Source of the DNA: Strix aluco
Lineage: Eukaryota; Chordata; Aves; Strigiformes; Strigidae
Assembly: GCF_031877795.1 (NCBI RefSeq)
Contig: NC_133940.1
Span: 8,619,985 to 8,683,984 of the forward strand
Reading direction: 5' to 3'
Length of the DNA stretch: 64,000 bases
Part shown: in pieces, positions 1 to 13,769 of the stretch
Layout of the letters: each line of letters begins with the position of its first letter
Position numbering within the stretch: the stretch's first letter is position 1
Made by a program: the position numbers and the translations under genes
The notes under the pieces: generated by a model
What the model was told of the DNA's origin: nothing
Databases searched by the model: none
The model's input: the letters and a program-made list of their open reading frames with translations, nothing else

Positions 1-1045
1 GACTTTGCAGGTCACTTCAGGACATAATTAGGTGAAATTTATGATTGAAGACTACAGAAATTTAAAATATCTAAATGAATGAAGTTAGGACTCAAAAAAA
101 AAATCTGAAAGAAAAAATTTAAAAGTTTTTTAATATTCCAAGTACACTTTGCTTACTTTTGGCTTTGTTGGTTTTAATACTTCATATTTTTTAAAGGAAG
201 TAACAATTCCTTGCCATATATAGCTTTGCTGTGTCCTTTGGGTTTGTTTCTACTGCTTCTATAGGGAAAATGTTGCATGTAAATACCACAAGATGGAGCT
301 GAATAACGTGTTCTCAGCAAATGCAGGGTTTCCAGACAGCTTGCTTTCATAGTCAGATGCAATTCTCAGTAAAGAAATGCAATTTAAGACACAGCAGTAG
401 TAGAAACACATGCTTTACAGCACTGAAGGAGTGTAAAATTGCAAGATGAATTTGATGTAAGTTCAGATTTCCAATCTTTGATCTAACCATGATTATGCTG
501 GTTACATGTAGAATAATACAACTTTCAGAAGTACAGATAAAGATAAAATAGGCATTTTTAAAGCATAATATCAGTTGATAAAAGCAAATAATGTGAGTTG
601 CAGGATTGAATAATTCTTTTTCACAGATGCTGTTTTGGATCTTCCAAACTACCTATTTCTTCACTGAGTTTCTTGTCAAAGCTAATTTAATTCTTTTTTT
701 TTAGTTGGTCGGTATGTAACCATGTATTTAAGTAGCTGTAAACATTGCTGTAAATTACATGCAGTACAGCTTTCTTTTGCTCAACTAGGCCTTAGCGTCT
801 CTGAAAATAATATGCCTGAATCTCCTTCCTCAGTTAGCCTTGGACCAGAATAAATGTTCAAATGTTTTGCTGAAGTTTTAAGGCTGTTTAATGATCAGCT
901 ACTGGAAGTGTTCTCAGAGTGCTTAAAATTTTCTCGTAGATAAGGTAGATATCGCAGACAGAATTACTGATATGTAGGTATGAACCTTGTATTTTAAGGT
1001 TTTGCAATCCATATAATTTTTTTTTTTTTTTTTTTTTTCAATCAG
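1..1045 (+). other. MTMR1: MTMR1 intron, 3' part (partial)
   Basis: The window opens inside an MTMR1 intron. I see no further exon before 1046: the stretch is AT-rich with scattered stops in all frames. It ends in an uninterrupted T tract (1017-1038) followed by CAATCAG, which serves as the polypyrimidine tract and acceptor for the next exon. The upstream MTMR1 exons (GRAM domain and most of the phosphatase domain) lie outside the window. Confidence 0.8.
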
Positions 1046-1222
1046 GAGGTAAGCACAAAGACTATATCGCTGTGGTCCTATATAAACAGCCAGTTAGATG
1101 AGTTCACAAACCCTTTCTACGTAAACTATGAAAACCACGTCCTGTATCCTGTTGCCAGTCTGAACCATTTGGAACTATGGGTGAACTACTACGTCAGGTG
1201 GAACCCAAGGATGCGGCCTCAG
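1046..1222 (+). CDS. MTMR1: MTMR1 penultimate coding exon (end of myotubularin phosphatase domain)
   Basis: Myotubularin-related protein 1 is a 3-phosphatase acting on PI3P and PI(3,5)P2 on endosomal membranes. This exon is 177 bp (59 codons), opens and closes in phase 0, and is flanked by T22-CAATCAG and by CAG|GTATGAG. It encodes the end of the phosphatase domain. Recognisable pieces are [29 protein letters not shown] and [19 protein letters not shown], which I recall as nearly identical to human MTMR1. The related MTM1 has a diverged version of the same segment (SLWSLINSN..., NYYIRWNPRI), and the [16 protein letters not shown] wording points to MTMR1 rather than MTM1. The catalytic CX5R exon is upstream and not visible. 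The exon should splice to the terminal exon at 13770, since the two join in frame. Confidence 0.95.
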
Positions 1223-4200
1223 GTATGAGCTTTCACATGACTCTTATGTTTTAGTGAAGAGCACAGAGATTTAAAAAAACCTACTATTCTTCATAGTGTC
1301 AAACACAGCATTTAATTTTAAAAGTGCTCATCTCTTGCATGTACTTCAGGTGATAGGGAAAAAGGTGATTTTCTTGAAGAAGATGCGGAATGTGTTCAAA
1401 CTTGGTAAAGTGATGTTTTCATTAAGGTCACCAGTAGAATAGGGAGTTACAATATCACTTTATTGGGTTGTGAAAGGTAACAGATTAACAGTCTTTGTTG
1501 TCAGAAGATTACTTTTATTGCACTTCTATAATACTTTGTAACACTTTTTAATACTTTTATTGCCTTAACCTTCTTGTAGAGTTTAGTGTACCTTTGCTTT
1601 TAATCATGTTTTGCCCTTTACCGAAATGATATAAAATATAGCGGCAGTTTCTGAAAGAATTGGACTATGTACTGACTCATTTTGTAGCCTCTCTAAACTT
1701 AGCATCACATAGATGCTTGTTTTCAATTGACCTTTACAGTTTCAAGCTGGCATGCTAAAGATTAAACACTCCCTGTACATGCTCCTTGATTCATCCAGTA
1801 TTTGTTCTTATAAGTAATGTCTGCTATTCAGATAAATCTCTAAATCTCGTCAGACAAATACTCCATATGCTCTCATGCTTAGAAGTCTGAAGAAAGAACA
1901 TTCAGTTTGTGTCACAACTATAATATATCTGATGGTGCTACACCATCTCTTTATTAAGGTAACATTCCAAGGTACCCCCAAGCATATTATGATAAATTAC
2001 CTGTGTTAAGTGACTGCTCGAAAGCTGCTTTCATCTTCTAGCAGTTAGAATGAGATGTGAGTTTCAAATTTATTAGACACCCACAAGTCAGGGGCTGTTG
2101 TAAAAGATGGTGTTCCAAGGTAAGTTTCAAGGACAGTGCACTGGTAGGAGTCCAGGCATCTGCGAAATACCTTTTAAGGTCCTGGAAAACTCTGAATTGC
2201 TTGCTTTCCCACTGAGATGTTTCCTCTGAGCTGCTTTGTTTCCCTTGTTCTGTTTTGGTTGATGTAGTCCTGTGACTGTTAGGTACTCGTTAGGTGTTAG
2301 CACATGTTAAAAGTCAAAAGATGGTGTATTTTAATCTTTATGGTTTTAAAGTAAAATTGTGAACTGCTTTTTAGCAAAATATCATCTCTTTCTTAGCCTA
2401 TTTGCTGAGTTAGCATGGTTTATGCCTGCTTTAGTATAATCGACCTGTGGCAGTGACAGGTTATTACTTGTATTTAATTGAGATCTATAGGCCCTGAAAG
2501 TGAGCAGGCTTTGTAAACATATAGGAAAGCTAGACCCTGTTCGAAAGAGGTGAGGGTGGGGAAGAGATGACATAATGAGAAAGTGCCAGAACTGTCATAT
2601 ACCTAGTGGCAAGCTCTGCTGACCGCCTCTGTTGGAGAGTGCTCTGCCCACTTCTGTTGGAGAGCACTGGGCAGGCACTCCAGCATGTGTGAATCATTGG
2701 TCTTCAGCAGTCTTTGAGAGTAGGTCCCTAAAATCAGCAGGCTGAAAGTAACAAAATTTGATGATCCTGGTAACTGCCTTAACTTTACTACTACCTTCTT
2801 TTCTTGAAGAACTAATACAATTCTTCCGACTGTTTAGTTCTACCACATTAGCTTTGTCTTGTGAAGATACATCATGCTTTTCCTCTTGTCTCTGGCCTGA
2901 ATTTATGTGATATTTGTGACAAATATTTCAAAGTGTTTCACATCTACTTGGATAAATTTGCTGCAGAAATTACGATTTTTTGTTGCAGAATTGCATTCTC
3001 CAGTCTAATTATGAAAGCGCAAACTCATGCAAACAAGTAAATAGAGACTTTGTAATCACAATATGCTAAGTTTGCTTTCTTCTGTATTTGCGTTGTCTAG
3101 TTTCACACCGTGTTAGCCAATTCAGTAACATTCAGACCCATTCAGTGACAGAAAAAAAGACAATGACCATTGTGATGCCCAGCAGGTCTTCACTTATCTT
3201 CAGTGAAAAAATTTCTTAATCAGTGGGTTTATTAAGAGAATGAACATCTCTGCCTGCTGATAAAAGGTGTTTTTGTTGAATACCTTTTAATGTGGTTCTG
3301 TTGGTTTTCAACTAGAATAAGAGACAATGAAACATTTAACATGAATGAAGAGGTCTCTGATGAATAGCAGTTCAAGGCAACCTCACGTGCTGTTTTATCA
3401 GCTGCAAAAACATCTTCAGGAAACTAGAAAATGTTTGTTGTTTTCTAGGAGCTCACCAAAAAGAAGGAATGCCTAATAGGTGAATTTAAGGGGAGATGAA
3501 TAATAGTCCTGTAATCTAATCAGAATAGATTTTTGATACGTGTTTTCGACCAACTTTATATTACAGGAAAGAAAACTCACAAGAGCAGAAGGTCAGGTTT
3601 TGGTTTGAGGCAATATTTTAGGTTTTCTGATTTCAGCTTGATTAGTGAGGCTTGAATTTTTAAATGGACCGAGAGAAGTTAATCATTGCACTTCACTGAC
3701 TTTTCTATTGGAAATGAGCATACATCACCTTTAATTATTTTAGTTTGAAAATTATTGAATGCTAACTGGATATAACCGCTTACTTTTGCATTGTTGTACT
3801 CTGAATATCTGTGTCGCATCAAACCTTTAACAGTACAGTAAGGTCTGAGCAGATTCTTCGTTGCCCTAAGACATAGAGAGTTTAGCATTATTCTTGTGTT
3901 CCGTAAAGAAAAGATTGCTTATAATGATGTATTTTCAGTTCTAGCTAAGTTTTGTGAAAGGCTGAATTGGTGGTTTTGATGGTGTTTATTTGCATCAAGA
4001 GCCCCATTTTAGGATTATAGTATATTGCAATAGATCCTGTGCAATTAGGATCAGCCTCCCTTCCATAGGGTTCAAAGCTCAAGTGTCTGAGAAGTGAACA
4101 CCGTGGAAAATTCTAGGTTAAATATAGGCATGTCTTGTAGCTTCCCTTTTTGCTAAACTGCATCAGCAAGGTCATTCTAATTCTTAAGTGAAATAAAATG

Positions 4201-7200
4201 TTCCGTGGTTTCAGTTTGGAGGTGTTACATCATTATTGACTCCTTGTCCCAAGAAAATTAGATAGATTTTAGTCTGATCTTATTTGAGTTTATTGACTGA
4301 GAAGATTTTTTTTTTTCAGATTTGCCCTTTCCTTGGGTTAGAGGAATGTGTATTTGTATGTGGCCTGTGGAAGATAAGCTCTTTCGTTCTCTCATACAAA
4401 GGTGTGTGCTCTGTGGGTACCTGCTACTGGACTTACAGATGACCCTACTAGTCTGGAATAGATAAGATAGTATGATACTTCTGAATTTTTCCACTTTGAG
4501 GATTTCTGGCTGCCAGATGTCAGTTAGTTATCTGCTTGGGCAACTCCGGAGGGTGAGGAGAACACAACCAATGATGTTGCTGAATATGACTTCTGCAGGG
4601 GCAGTATTTTTGAACTAATATACTCTTATCATTCATCTATGGAGAGCATAAGTAAAAGTTCTGGTCCCTTCAATTCAATGTGTGTCTTGCTGTGTGAGAG
4701 GCAAGGAAATAATCTGTTTTGGTCACAAAATTTGCATAGTCCATTAGTATATGTTTAGTTGGTTTTATACCTCCTGGGAAATGACATTTTAACCCTTGGA
4801 GTACAGGGCTTAAACTTGTTTTGGTTTAATTGTGGGGTTTTTCTATGCCTGCTAATTTTTTTTCAAGCTCTGTTCTGGAAATTTGGCCACTGTGCTAGAG
4901 ATAATATCATCGAAATCCCTATAAGTTCTTCAAAATTATTCTTTTCTTTGTGTGTGTGGACTTTGATTCAGAATATAAGGCTAGCACCATCTATATCCTA
5001 GAAATTCAATTCAGCTACTGCAGTGGGATCATCTGCTAAAGGCAGTGTTTGGAGCTTCTATGAAAAGCCAGGGAAAGTCTGTTCGGAGGTTAACAGCTGA
5101 CTTTAAAAAAGGAAAGGAAAAGGTAGGAATAAATAACTGTTTGTTCAGTATATACAGAAATTACTGGAAAGCATATAAATAGGTTACAATGATTGCTGGG
5201 GTTTTTTAATGCTGTGTATAGAATTGCAGAAGCGTTTGATGTGTTGAATAGTTGAGTGATTGGATGTCAGCTGAACTTCAGTGTCAATAAACACAAAATA
5301 TTGCATATTTAAAAGCACAAATAAGATACTAAGCGTTACTGGAAAAATTGTTGAGAATAAACTGGAAAATGCAGTTACTTGAGACGCTTATCCTGCACAT
5401 AATGGCATATGACTTACTGTCTGGTACATGGGGTGTTCATATTATTTATACCTGCCTTCAGTCAAGTTGCCCAGCATTTTCCTCTCTGAGCATGTTGACA
5501 TAGGTCATAATATTTTCAAAGTTCATACATTTTATTTAACACCATTTTGTGGCAGGACAAAGCCATCATATGACTCTGGAAATGCTTGGCATTGCTGGTC
5601 CGCGATACATGCATGGTCTTGGGTCCATCTTTTTGCATGAAAGAGTGAGGCAGGAGATGTCAGGAGAAGGAATCGCCTTGTGGGTCAGACAGATAGCTGA
5701 GTGGTGCCTTAGCTAAGGAGATTTCATCCCTGCATTTACCACAGCGTTTCCTGTGAGACAAGGCAAGTTTCTTAAGAGTACCTGATAGTTTCTCTCTATC
5801 TGGGTGTCTAAGTCAGGATTTCCAGAGTCTGATTTACTGCAGGTAGCTTACATCTGCAGATAAAACTCTCAGCATTCAAATGATATGGAATAAAATATAG
5901 ACTAACTGCTTATCCTGTGTGCTGAAAGAATCTGTAGTTATTTAAGAAAAAAAAAAAAGATGGGTATCCTGTAATGAGCGCAGCATCAGAACACATACAG
6001 AAAGGGAGGAACTAGTACTGTGCAAATAATCTTCCTTTTGGGGAGTTTCTAACATATTTTGAAGAGCAAGCACTGAAAGCATTGCTGTAATCTATCAGAT
6101 GTCTAAATCTAAATGGGCTGTAGGCTTTAACAAGTAATGGCATCAGCTCGTAGCCTGTAGAGTTTCCTGAGTCTGGAAATCCGTGCAGTTTTTTTGCAAA
6201 AATCTGTGATCCAGTTCCCACATGGTAGGATTCATAATTTCTGTTTGCTAGTCATTGCTTTTGCAGAAGGCCAGGGTTTTTGCTTGGTTTCCCAGGAGCA
6301 TACCTCTACAGTAAGTGTGGAAGTATTGATTATTACTGAAAACTGCTGTTTTCATCATTTGAGATTGCCTTTTTCTATGAGTATACTGTTAACTAGGTTT
6401 TAAAAGCAAATGTGTCAGAGTTCCAGCTCTTCGTGAAGAGGAACAAAAAGCTGAAGTGAAAGATATTGTTGTCTTTCCAATGCACAGAGTAGGTTTTTGA
6501 AAAACCGACAGTCTTAAGTCAAGCAATGAATTTAAAATAACCATTTTCCTCTGCAGCCTTTCTTCCCTGTTGCTAAAATAGATAAAGTATACTCGCTGAA
6601 CAAGACAAAATGCATTCACTGTTGAACAATTTTCATGTGAATGACTGTCCTTGAGCTAGTACAGTAATACACAGTAGATATCCATCCAATTAAGACTTGG
6701 CGGTACTATAAGTGAGTAGCTATTATAATTTCTTTTATACCTATCCTTGTGTTGACAAATTTTGCTATCCAAAAGCGCTCCAGGATCCTGAAGGATTACT
6801 TGGGAATGAAAACCTGAAAATCAATACTGAAAGTGAACTGTAGTAATTCTGTGAAGAGGGAGGTTTGATTTTTTTTTTTTTAGGAAATGGAGCTGTCTTA
6901 TGTCTGTGTGTTTTTAGTATGTGTTGTAGTGTGTTTCTTGTATAGCGTGATTGTAGTTTCTGTGTAGCTATAATTAAAAAAACCCTCTATCTTCCTTCAA
7001 GTCCTCACCCAGCAGGAATAATTTACTATAACTGTGAAGTGGCATGTTCTGAGAGTTACGGTACACCAGGTTCTGATTTCGATGTACGTGTGGATATTCA
7101 GTTTAAAAAATGGTTTGGTATCACTGGTATTTTAAGCAATAAAGACTGTTTCTTTAGCAGCCTTCTGAGTATTTTTCAGCTCATTATAGGCAGTAGGTAC

Positions 7201-8499
7201 CTTATCTTTGAAGTGTAGGAAAAGTATCTGCTTTTGAATGAAATAGGCGATAAAGCTAGCTAATCAGGCAGATAAAACCCCACCCATTTTGACTGGTTAA
7301 TTTGCAAGAACCTACAATCAGTTCTTTCTGGGTGAAAAACATTACTTGGCTCACTCAATTTTGCAGCATTTTGCTGTTTTTTTCTGGTTGGGGGTGGGGT
7401 TTCAAATATTGCAATTACCACTAGCAGTGGGAGTATTGTATATCATGTCTTACAGGAGAAAGAAACTGCTTGTACCAGAGAGAAGAAACTCTCCGGAGAG
7501 ACAGGGCAACTGGCAATATCATCGGTGAGGAAGGAAGGGGAGAAGCAGCAAGTAGCAGGGAAGAAGTGCAAGAGTAGAAGGTAGATACAGGTATATACAT
7601 TGTAGGAGGAGGGGGGGTCAGGTTCTAAGTTTAGTCATGGCTTGATGCAGAAAAGTTGAACTGGAAACTTAAATGGGCAAAAATGCAAATTGTTAAAAAG
7701 CTAGAGAAAACTAAGAACTTCTCTAAATCTTCCTGATCGGTTGATTTTATTTTTTTTTTTAATTCAAAAAATTGGTTCTCTAATGTAACTCAATGAGAGA
7801 GGGGTAATGGAATAAAAAATAGGGATTTGAATGGGAAGGGACTGCAAAACTTTGTGAGAGCTTAAAACCAAACAGATGCTAGAATCGTGGACAACTGGGA
7901 TAAGTCTGTAAAGCGTATGTTTAGTGCTAAGGGTATTGCTCAGGACAGGTAAAAGGGCTAGGGACACGGGGTTTGGGTAAGTGGCTGGAAAAAGGTGGTT
8001 CTGAGTTAGGGAGGGGAACAACATGCAGTCTCAGTCATACTCTTCTTAGCTCCTGAGTCAATATTACAGTAGCAATTAAAAAGAAAAAAAGATCCAACCC
8101 ACTGAAAAGTCATCTTGAACTGTTGCAGGTAGATTCTTCTCCAGCTTTTACAGAGCCATCTTTTTGGCTAACGCCTGCAGCCAGGTCACACTTCCCAAGG
8201 ATCTGGGCCCTTTTCCCCACCACTTAGTGCTGCTGGCAAACTCCTTACTCTTGTCCCTGCTTGGATTGTATTGCTAGCTGTATTAGATGTCAATGCCAGT
8301 TTTGTTTTGGACTGATAAACTTCTTCATTTGTTTTTAGTAAATTTTATGTGATTAGGGAAATCTAATTTTATTTCTTATACATAGTCAAATGACAGAATT
8401 TTTTGATGAGGTTAACCCACCATAATCTGTTAAAATGTAGTACATTCACCTTTATGTTTCTACTGTATTTTTTACTGGAATATTTTGTTAAAATACAGA

Positions 8500-8550
8500 A
8501 AATATATATATATAAATAACAAATTAAAATTATTATTTTATATATATAAT
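8500..8550. repeat. TA-rich microsatellite / low-complexity tract
   Basis: Two short TATATATATA runs are separated by AT-only sequence (AAATTAAAATTATTATTTTA). The tract lies in the MTMR1 last intron and no function is suggested. Confidence 0.8.
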
Positions 8551-8834
8551 AACAGAAATGAAATTTATTGTTTTTCAGCACATTGAGATAATAGTTTAAA
8601 TAACGTGTAAAAAACATCCTGAAGCCCTAATGAGCAATGACCTGGCCAATTTTCCAGCCCAACAAAACCGCAGATGGGCTGCCGGGTTAGGTTTCGTCTG
8701 CGTAGGCTCCTCTTGTGCAGCAGAAGTAGGTCTTTGCTTTCCCCTGGAGTAGGGACAGAAGTGATGGGGACCTGGCTATAGTGGCCGGGTGTTGCCTAGC
8801 AGCATTACTGCAGCAACACGCTGGGAAGCTGGTG

Positions 8835-9341
8835 TTACAAAGCAAAGGGTGCACACTCTTCTGAAAATCTGGTATCTGTACGGTGGAGTAGAGCAGCAAA
8901 AAAATAACTTGAATGCGACTGGGTGGTGGGTCCAGAGTCATCTTGTGAGCTTCCACTCCTAATTTGAGAGGCAGGATGAGAGAGTAGAAACAGTACATGG
9001 GCTGTCAGACCCCCAGCAAATTCAGTCAAATCAATTGCATGATTTCTTAACAAGACTGTAATAAAAGCTTGCCGTGGAGACACTACTTGTGCTGTGCAAG
9101 TATACACTTCTAGGGTTAAGGTGGTAACAAGGGCTTTTAATAAACGATCTCCAAACTTCTTGTTCCGTACAGAATCTGTCACTCTTCCACTTCCTTTTAT
9201 TCTAACCAGTGGCAAAGGAGACCCTCGTTCACAGCAAGTCATTACATTTGTTATTGTGAGGGTTGTTGGACCCATTTTCTTCTGAAGAAGTCTGTTTGAG
9301 GGAGGAATTGCATGCTGAAATAAAATGGTGTGAAGTGACAA
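8835..9341 (-). other. Unassigned 168-codon intronic ORF
   Basis: A minus-strand ORF of 168 codons lies in the MTMR1 last intron, which is AT-rich and otherwise closed by frequent stops. The middle reads GPTTLTITNVMTCCERG then LPLVRIKGSGRV, KKFGDRLLKALVTTLTLEV and QAFITVLLRNHAIDLTEFAGG. I do not recognise a family. There is no signal peptide, zinc finger or catalytic motif I can name. The start Met is preceded within a few tens of bases by other in-frame context that does not define a promoter or splice site with any certainty. It could be the remnant of a transposable or viral element, a processed pseudogene fragment or a chance ORF. It should not be treated as a gene on this evidence. Confidence 0.15.
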
Positions 9342-12300
9342 AAATGAGGATAGTTATCTGTAAGAATTTGCACAGGACAGTATGAGGAAACACGGGCAGC
9401 AACAGGTCTGCCTGGGAGTAAGTCTTCAGGAAATGTGGAAATGAACTAAACTTCTTTTTTATTATTATTTTAATGTTTTTTGTGACAGATTTCATTTGAA
9501 GATGCTTCATCCTCTTACTCTTCCTCCTTCTTCCAAGATGGAAGGAGGCTTCCAGAAAGCTGCATAATTCCAGTTCTATTTGGTTCTCTTAATGATTTCA
9601 TTAAAAAAAAAAAAAACAAAACCATGACTTGAGGTTGAGGCTTTGTTTTGGGCATTTTCCCCCTTTTTCCCCTCTAGAACCACTGTCTTATCTTTTCATT
9701 CTTTCATATTTGAATTTGCTGCTTTTTTTCAAAAAAGGGAAGTTATAGTATCAGAATTGAAGACATCTGGGGAAAGCACAGCTCCTCAAGCCAGGCTGCT
9801 TTTCAGGTCTTTTTATAAGAACTTCTGTAATAGTTTTTTATATCCTTCAGCTGCCTATACCACCTTTTTCTTACATCATGAGGGTGTAATTCTAACATGG
9901 ACCTTTATCACTAATAAATCACTTATTGTCAGCTGCTTGAAAATACTCTGAAAGTGCTAAGGATTTCTCTAGACTGAATCTGACATGTTGTTTCATGAAA
10001 CTAAAGCATGTATCAGAAGTTTAGTGCGTGAAATCTGTTTTTGTAATATTGTTTTACAACATTGTGCATCTACATGATGCTGTATTAAATGGCAAGGCAA
10101 GAGTCTTTTCCTGGGAAAGACTTGACATTAGAAAACCATGTTTACACTACCATATGAAATGGCTTGTTGATATTTATGTAGAACTGTCTTGCAGTGTTGG
10201 CATCTAACATGCACTTCTTAAAAGATGGCCAACATTTTAAAGCTGACCCTTTTTTTTTCCCATTGTAAGACCTACTCTGCCTTGCTTACAGCTATGCTGG
10301 ACTCTAATTATTTGTATTGAGTCACCAAGTGTGTGTGTCTGAATTGTTTTGTAAAACTTCATCCAAGAAGGCTCAGTTGCTTATGAGAATGTGACTAAGA
10401 AAAACGTTTTCCCATATGAAAATACGGGTATTGTAGAGTTCTTTTGTTGGGGCAAGGGGCTGTTTTTCTGTAAATATTCCATCTCTAGGGCAAATGTGAG
10501 TTTTTAGTAAGAGAGATTATGTTTCAGAAATGTGCCTCCTCATATCCTGGAAGAAATCCATCCAATTCAGAGGCTGGAACAATCTCAGTGAATTCTCAAG
10601 GACTGAGAATAAATGAGAGTAAAAGGACTGAGAGATGGATTTGAGACAGAGTCTATGAGAGAGTTGTGACTGACTGGGAATAGGAACTAGGAGTGAATAA
10701 TGCTCTGAGTGTTGGAGGTCTTTGCTTTATGTTCAACCCATGGAATACAATCTGGGAAAGCAGTCTGGAGGGGGCACGGCTGCAGACAAAGGAGGAATTG
10801 TCCCGTGGGTGAGGGAGCAGGATGCTGCTCTGGAGAAAGGAAGTTTCTCCCTGCCTTTGCTACAGGATTCCTCTGTTGTAAGGGAGATCACCTGCAGCAG
10901 AGTGGTCACCATGTGTGTGCTCCTTATTTACTGGGTGTTCTGCTTGATACCCACAGGGCCGAATTGCAGAATTGCTAAGTTCTCTATTAAACCAATTTGA
11001 GATCCGAGGTATGCAAAATTAGGAGGTGCTTGCTTCAGATCCTTGTCTGTGAAAGTGGTGTGTTTGTACTCCCATACTTATTAGGGTGCTGCAAATTTGT
11101 TTCTTGACATGAGATGAAAGCACAGAAAAGGAAACAAGTATTTTAAGTTCAGAAGAATAAATAAAGGATGGGGTCAGACACTGCAAAGAAAACTAAATAT
11201 TGAATAACTGCTCAGTAATTGAGTAGCATCAAACTGTGCACTGAATAAATGAAGAATACAAGGGGGAAGCTACTATTTTAATGTTTATTTAACCAACGAT
11301 TTTATAGAGAGGTACAGGAAGGCTGAATTGAGTTTGGAGAAGTAATCTTCATTCTGACACCTCCTAATTTTTTGAGATCATAATTTTGCAATCTTAACGT
11401 TGAAGAGTTTTTTGTGTGACTTGACACAGACTTTTTAAATGTCATTATTGCTATTTAGCTAATTCATTTAAAGACAGTCCTGTTCTTTAAGATGGACGTG
11501 TGGGGAGAACAGCACTTGCGTCAGAGTTTGAGCATGTGTCTTGCTCAATTAAGTTCGAGGGGAATGCAGAAGAAGGATTGAGACATGCAGCCACACTTTT
11601 CCTCCTTGAAGCACTTTACCCAACATGCCAAGTTCTGCAGCGGCTTTTGTGTAGTGTATCCTGAAATGATTTGTAGTAGCTTCCCCAAAAGCCAGTTGTA
11701 TGGAACAGCTTTTTATGAGTGTTTGAGCATTGTGCACTGGAACACACCGGCTAATGCCTGTGTGAAAGGTGTCTAAGAGAAATTGGGCTGTTATGCTGAA
11801 TCATGATTAAGCTGTGAAGAAATCAGGTGTACAAATCTCCTGTGACCCAGGGCTTGCGTGACTAATGATACCAATGGTAAATCACTCTGTTACAGACCTA
11901 AGTGTTTCAGGAAAATGTCTTCATAAAGAAGAAATCTGAAGTGGGAGTGTATGAGCAAGGGATCTTTTTACTTGAGGAAAGAAAAAAAAAATACGGGGGG
12001 TGCTAACTCCAGAAAGTCTTGGTCTTCACTGAAATTTGAATTTTCCATAGTGTGTATTACAGCATCTTGGACAAACTTTATCACCAGACTCAATTTTGCC
12101 ATGTTTTTATGTGTATACTTTTTCTGTAGACCACTTCAGAAAAATGAGATTGGCTTTCTGGAGGGTGAGCTTTGTGTTTCGTTAGTGAAGGAGGCTGCTG
12201 TCTTGTGGCCTCACTTGCTAAAGACTTTGCATGGTGGATGCAGGAGAATATTGCAAGAAGAGAAGGAATTCATTGCATAGTGAAGGCAGGACTCCAGGGT

Positions 12301-13769
12301 CATTGGGAGCTTGGTGGTGAGCGGCGATTGTTCTGCTGAAGACTCAAAAAGTTACGCTTTTAAAATTGGTGTAGATGACATGCTGGATGAACTGATGACC
12401 CCCAGGGTACTGGGAGCAGCACTTTGAGAATGCACTGAAGTTTCTGTTCATGGGCTGAGCCACAAACAAGAAAAAAATATATGGCCAGAAAAATGTTGAC
12501 CTAAAAGAGACTATTTGATACTATTTAACTCTTTTAAGTTTAGTTCTAACAGGTATTTTTCTGTTTCAGAAACACGAGTGCTAGGTTTTGAAAATATCAA
12601 AAGCAAATGCATGGATTTTTGATGTACTTTCTTCACAAAGCCAGAATTCACAAAGACTTAAATTGTGACTCGGTTGTGTGTTGATGGCAAGAAGAGAAAC
12701 CCTTTCTGGTTTTTGATATCTTCTTCACATAGCACCGTGTGAAAATTTCATGCTCAGGTGTGCATCCCAGCCCTGTAATCACTTTTAAGCAGTAGGAAGT
12801 GATCACGGGTGAATGCAATTCCCTGAAGCCTGGCATTCCAGAAGCCCAGGGTATAAATGACTTACAACATCTAGCAATCCATAGGTTTCCCATTGCTTCA
12901 TTTCCCCACCATTGTCTTGCCAGCCCAATTAAATTCTTTTTCCCATCTTGCTCTTTCCAAAAGCTATAAACAATTAGAGTTTATACAGGATAAAATAGAT
13001 TAAGGCAATTTACAGTCAAACTTTTTTGGCCTTTCTGTGGCATTTGGAAGAAGGGAAGGTCTCTCTCTGGTTTCTGAGATAACAGATCCAGCTGCAAAAA
13101 CCAGTGTGTCTTGCATCTTCCTTTGGCCATGATATAGTTGAATGTTCCAGATGAGCGTGAAAAATGCAGAGTGGTGCATCTCTGGTGTTTTTTGGGCACT
13201 GTCAGAAGCAGAGACAGAAACCTGTACAACCACTTCTATAAAAGGTTTATTGGAGTGTGACTCTGGGAGGTCCACCACAAGCACAATTCACTTGGCTGCT
13301 GCACTTTTCTCACTGACAAGCTGGAAAGGGTCAGACTCTTGGAAAGATGCCTGGTTAGAGGAGTAACAAGATGCTTCGTACAGAGCCAGCTTTGTGAACT
13401 CTACTCTCTTTACATAATAAGTTCTGTCCCAACAGGCAGGGGCAATAGTTCCCAGGAAAGGCATTTTAAGTTCAGCTGAAAGTGGTATTGATAAGGGATA
13501 GGGGTACATTTATTGAAGTCTGTTTGGTATCCCATCAAGACCATTTGGAAACAGTCTTTTGAAAAGGTTTCCTGCCAACTGTGTTGTTAGAAAGAGACAG
13601 TTTGCTGAAATGTTTAATCAAATGACTAAAGAAACACTTTCCCTAAATATTGATATACTGAAATTCATAGGGGTTGGATTCCTTGTGTTAATGAAGAAAA
13701 CAGTGGAAGCACTGCTTGAGAAGATAACTCACTGTGAGAGTCAAAGCCTTTTCTTTCTTGTCCTGGCAG

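Larger units (their letters stand above)
1223..13769 (+). other. MTMR1: MTMR1 last intron (12.5 kb)
   Basis: A 12,547-bp AT-rich intron runs from CAG|GTATGAG to the acceptor TTTCTTGTCCTGGCAG|GTT. No conserved exon was recognised on either strand. Contents: a TA-rich microsatellite near 8.5 kb, poly-A/T runs at about 5946, 6869, 7750 and 9600, an imperfect direct repeat sharing TCTGTTGGAGAG at about 2629-2665, and an unassigned 168-codon minus-strand ORF at 8835-9341. Other ORFs are short and lack any similarity I can recognise. I see no CR1 copy. Confidence 0.8.

Noticed and set aside
2625..2670. Short direct repeat with TCTGTTGGAGAG in the MTMR1 intron
   Set aside because: Two imperfect copies only; it looks like a chance or local duplication with no further structure.
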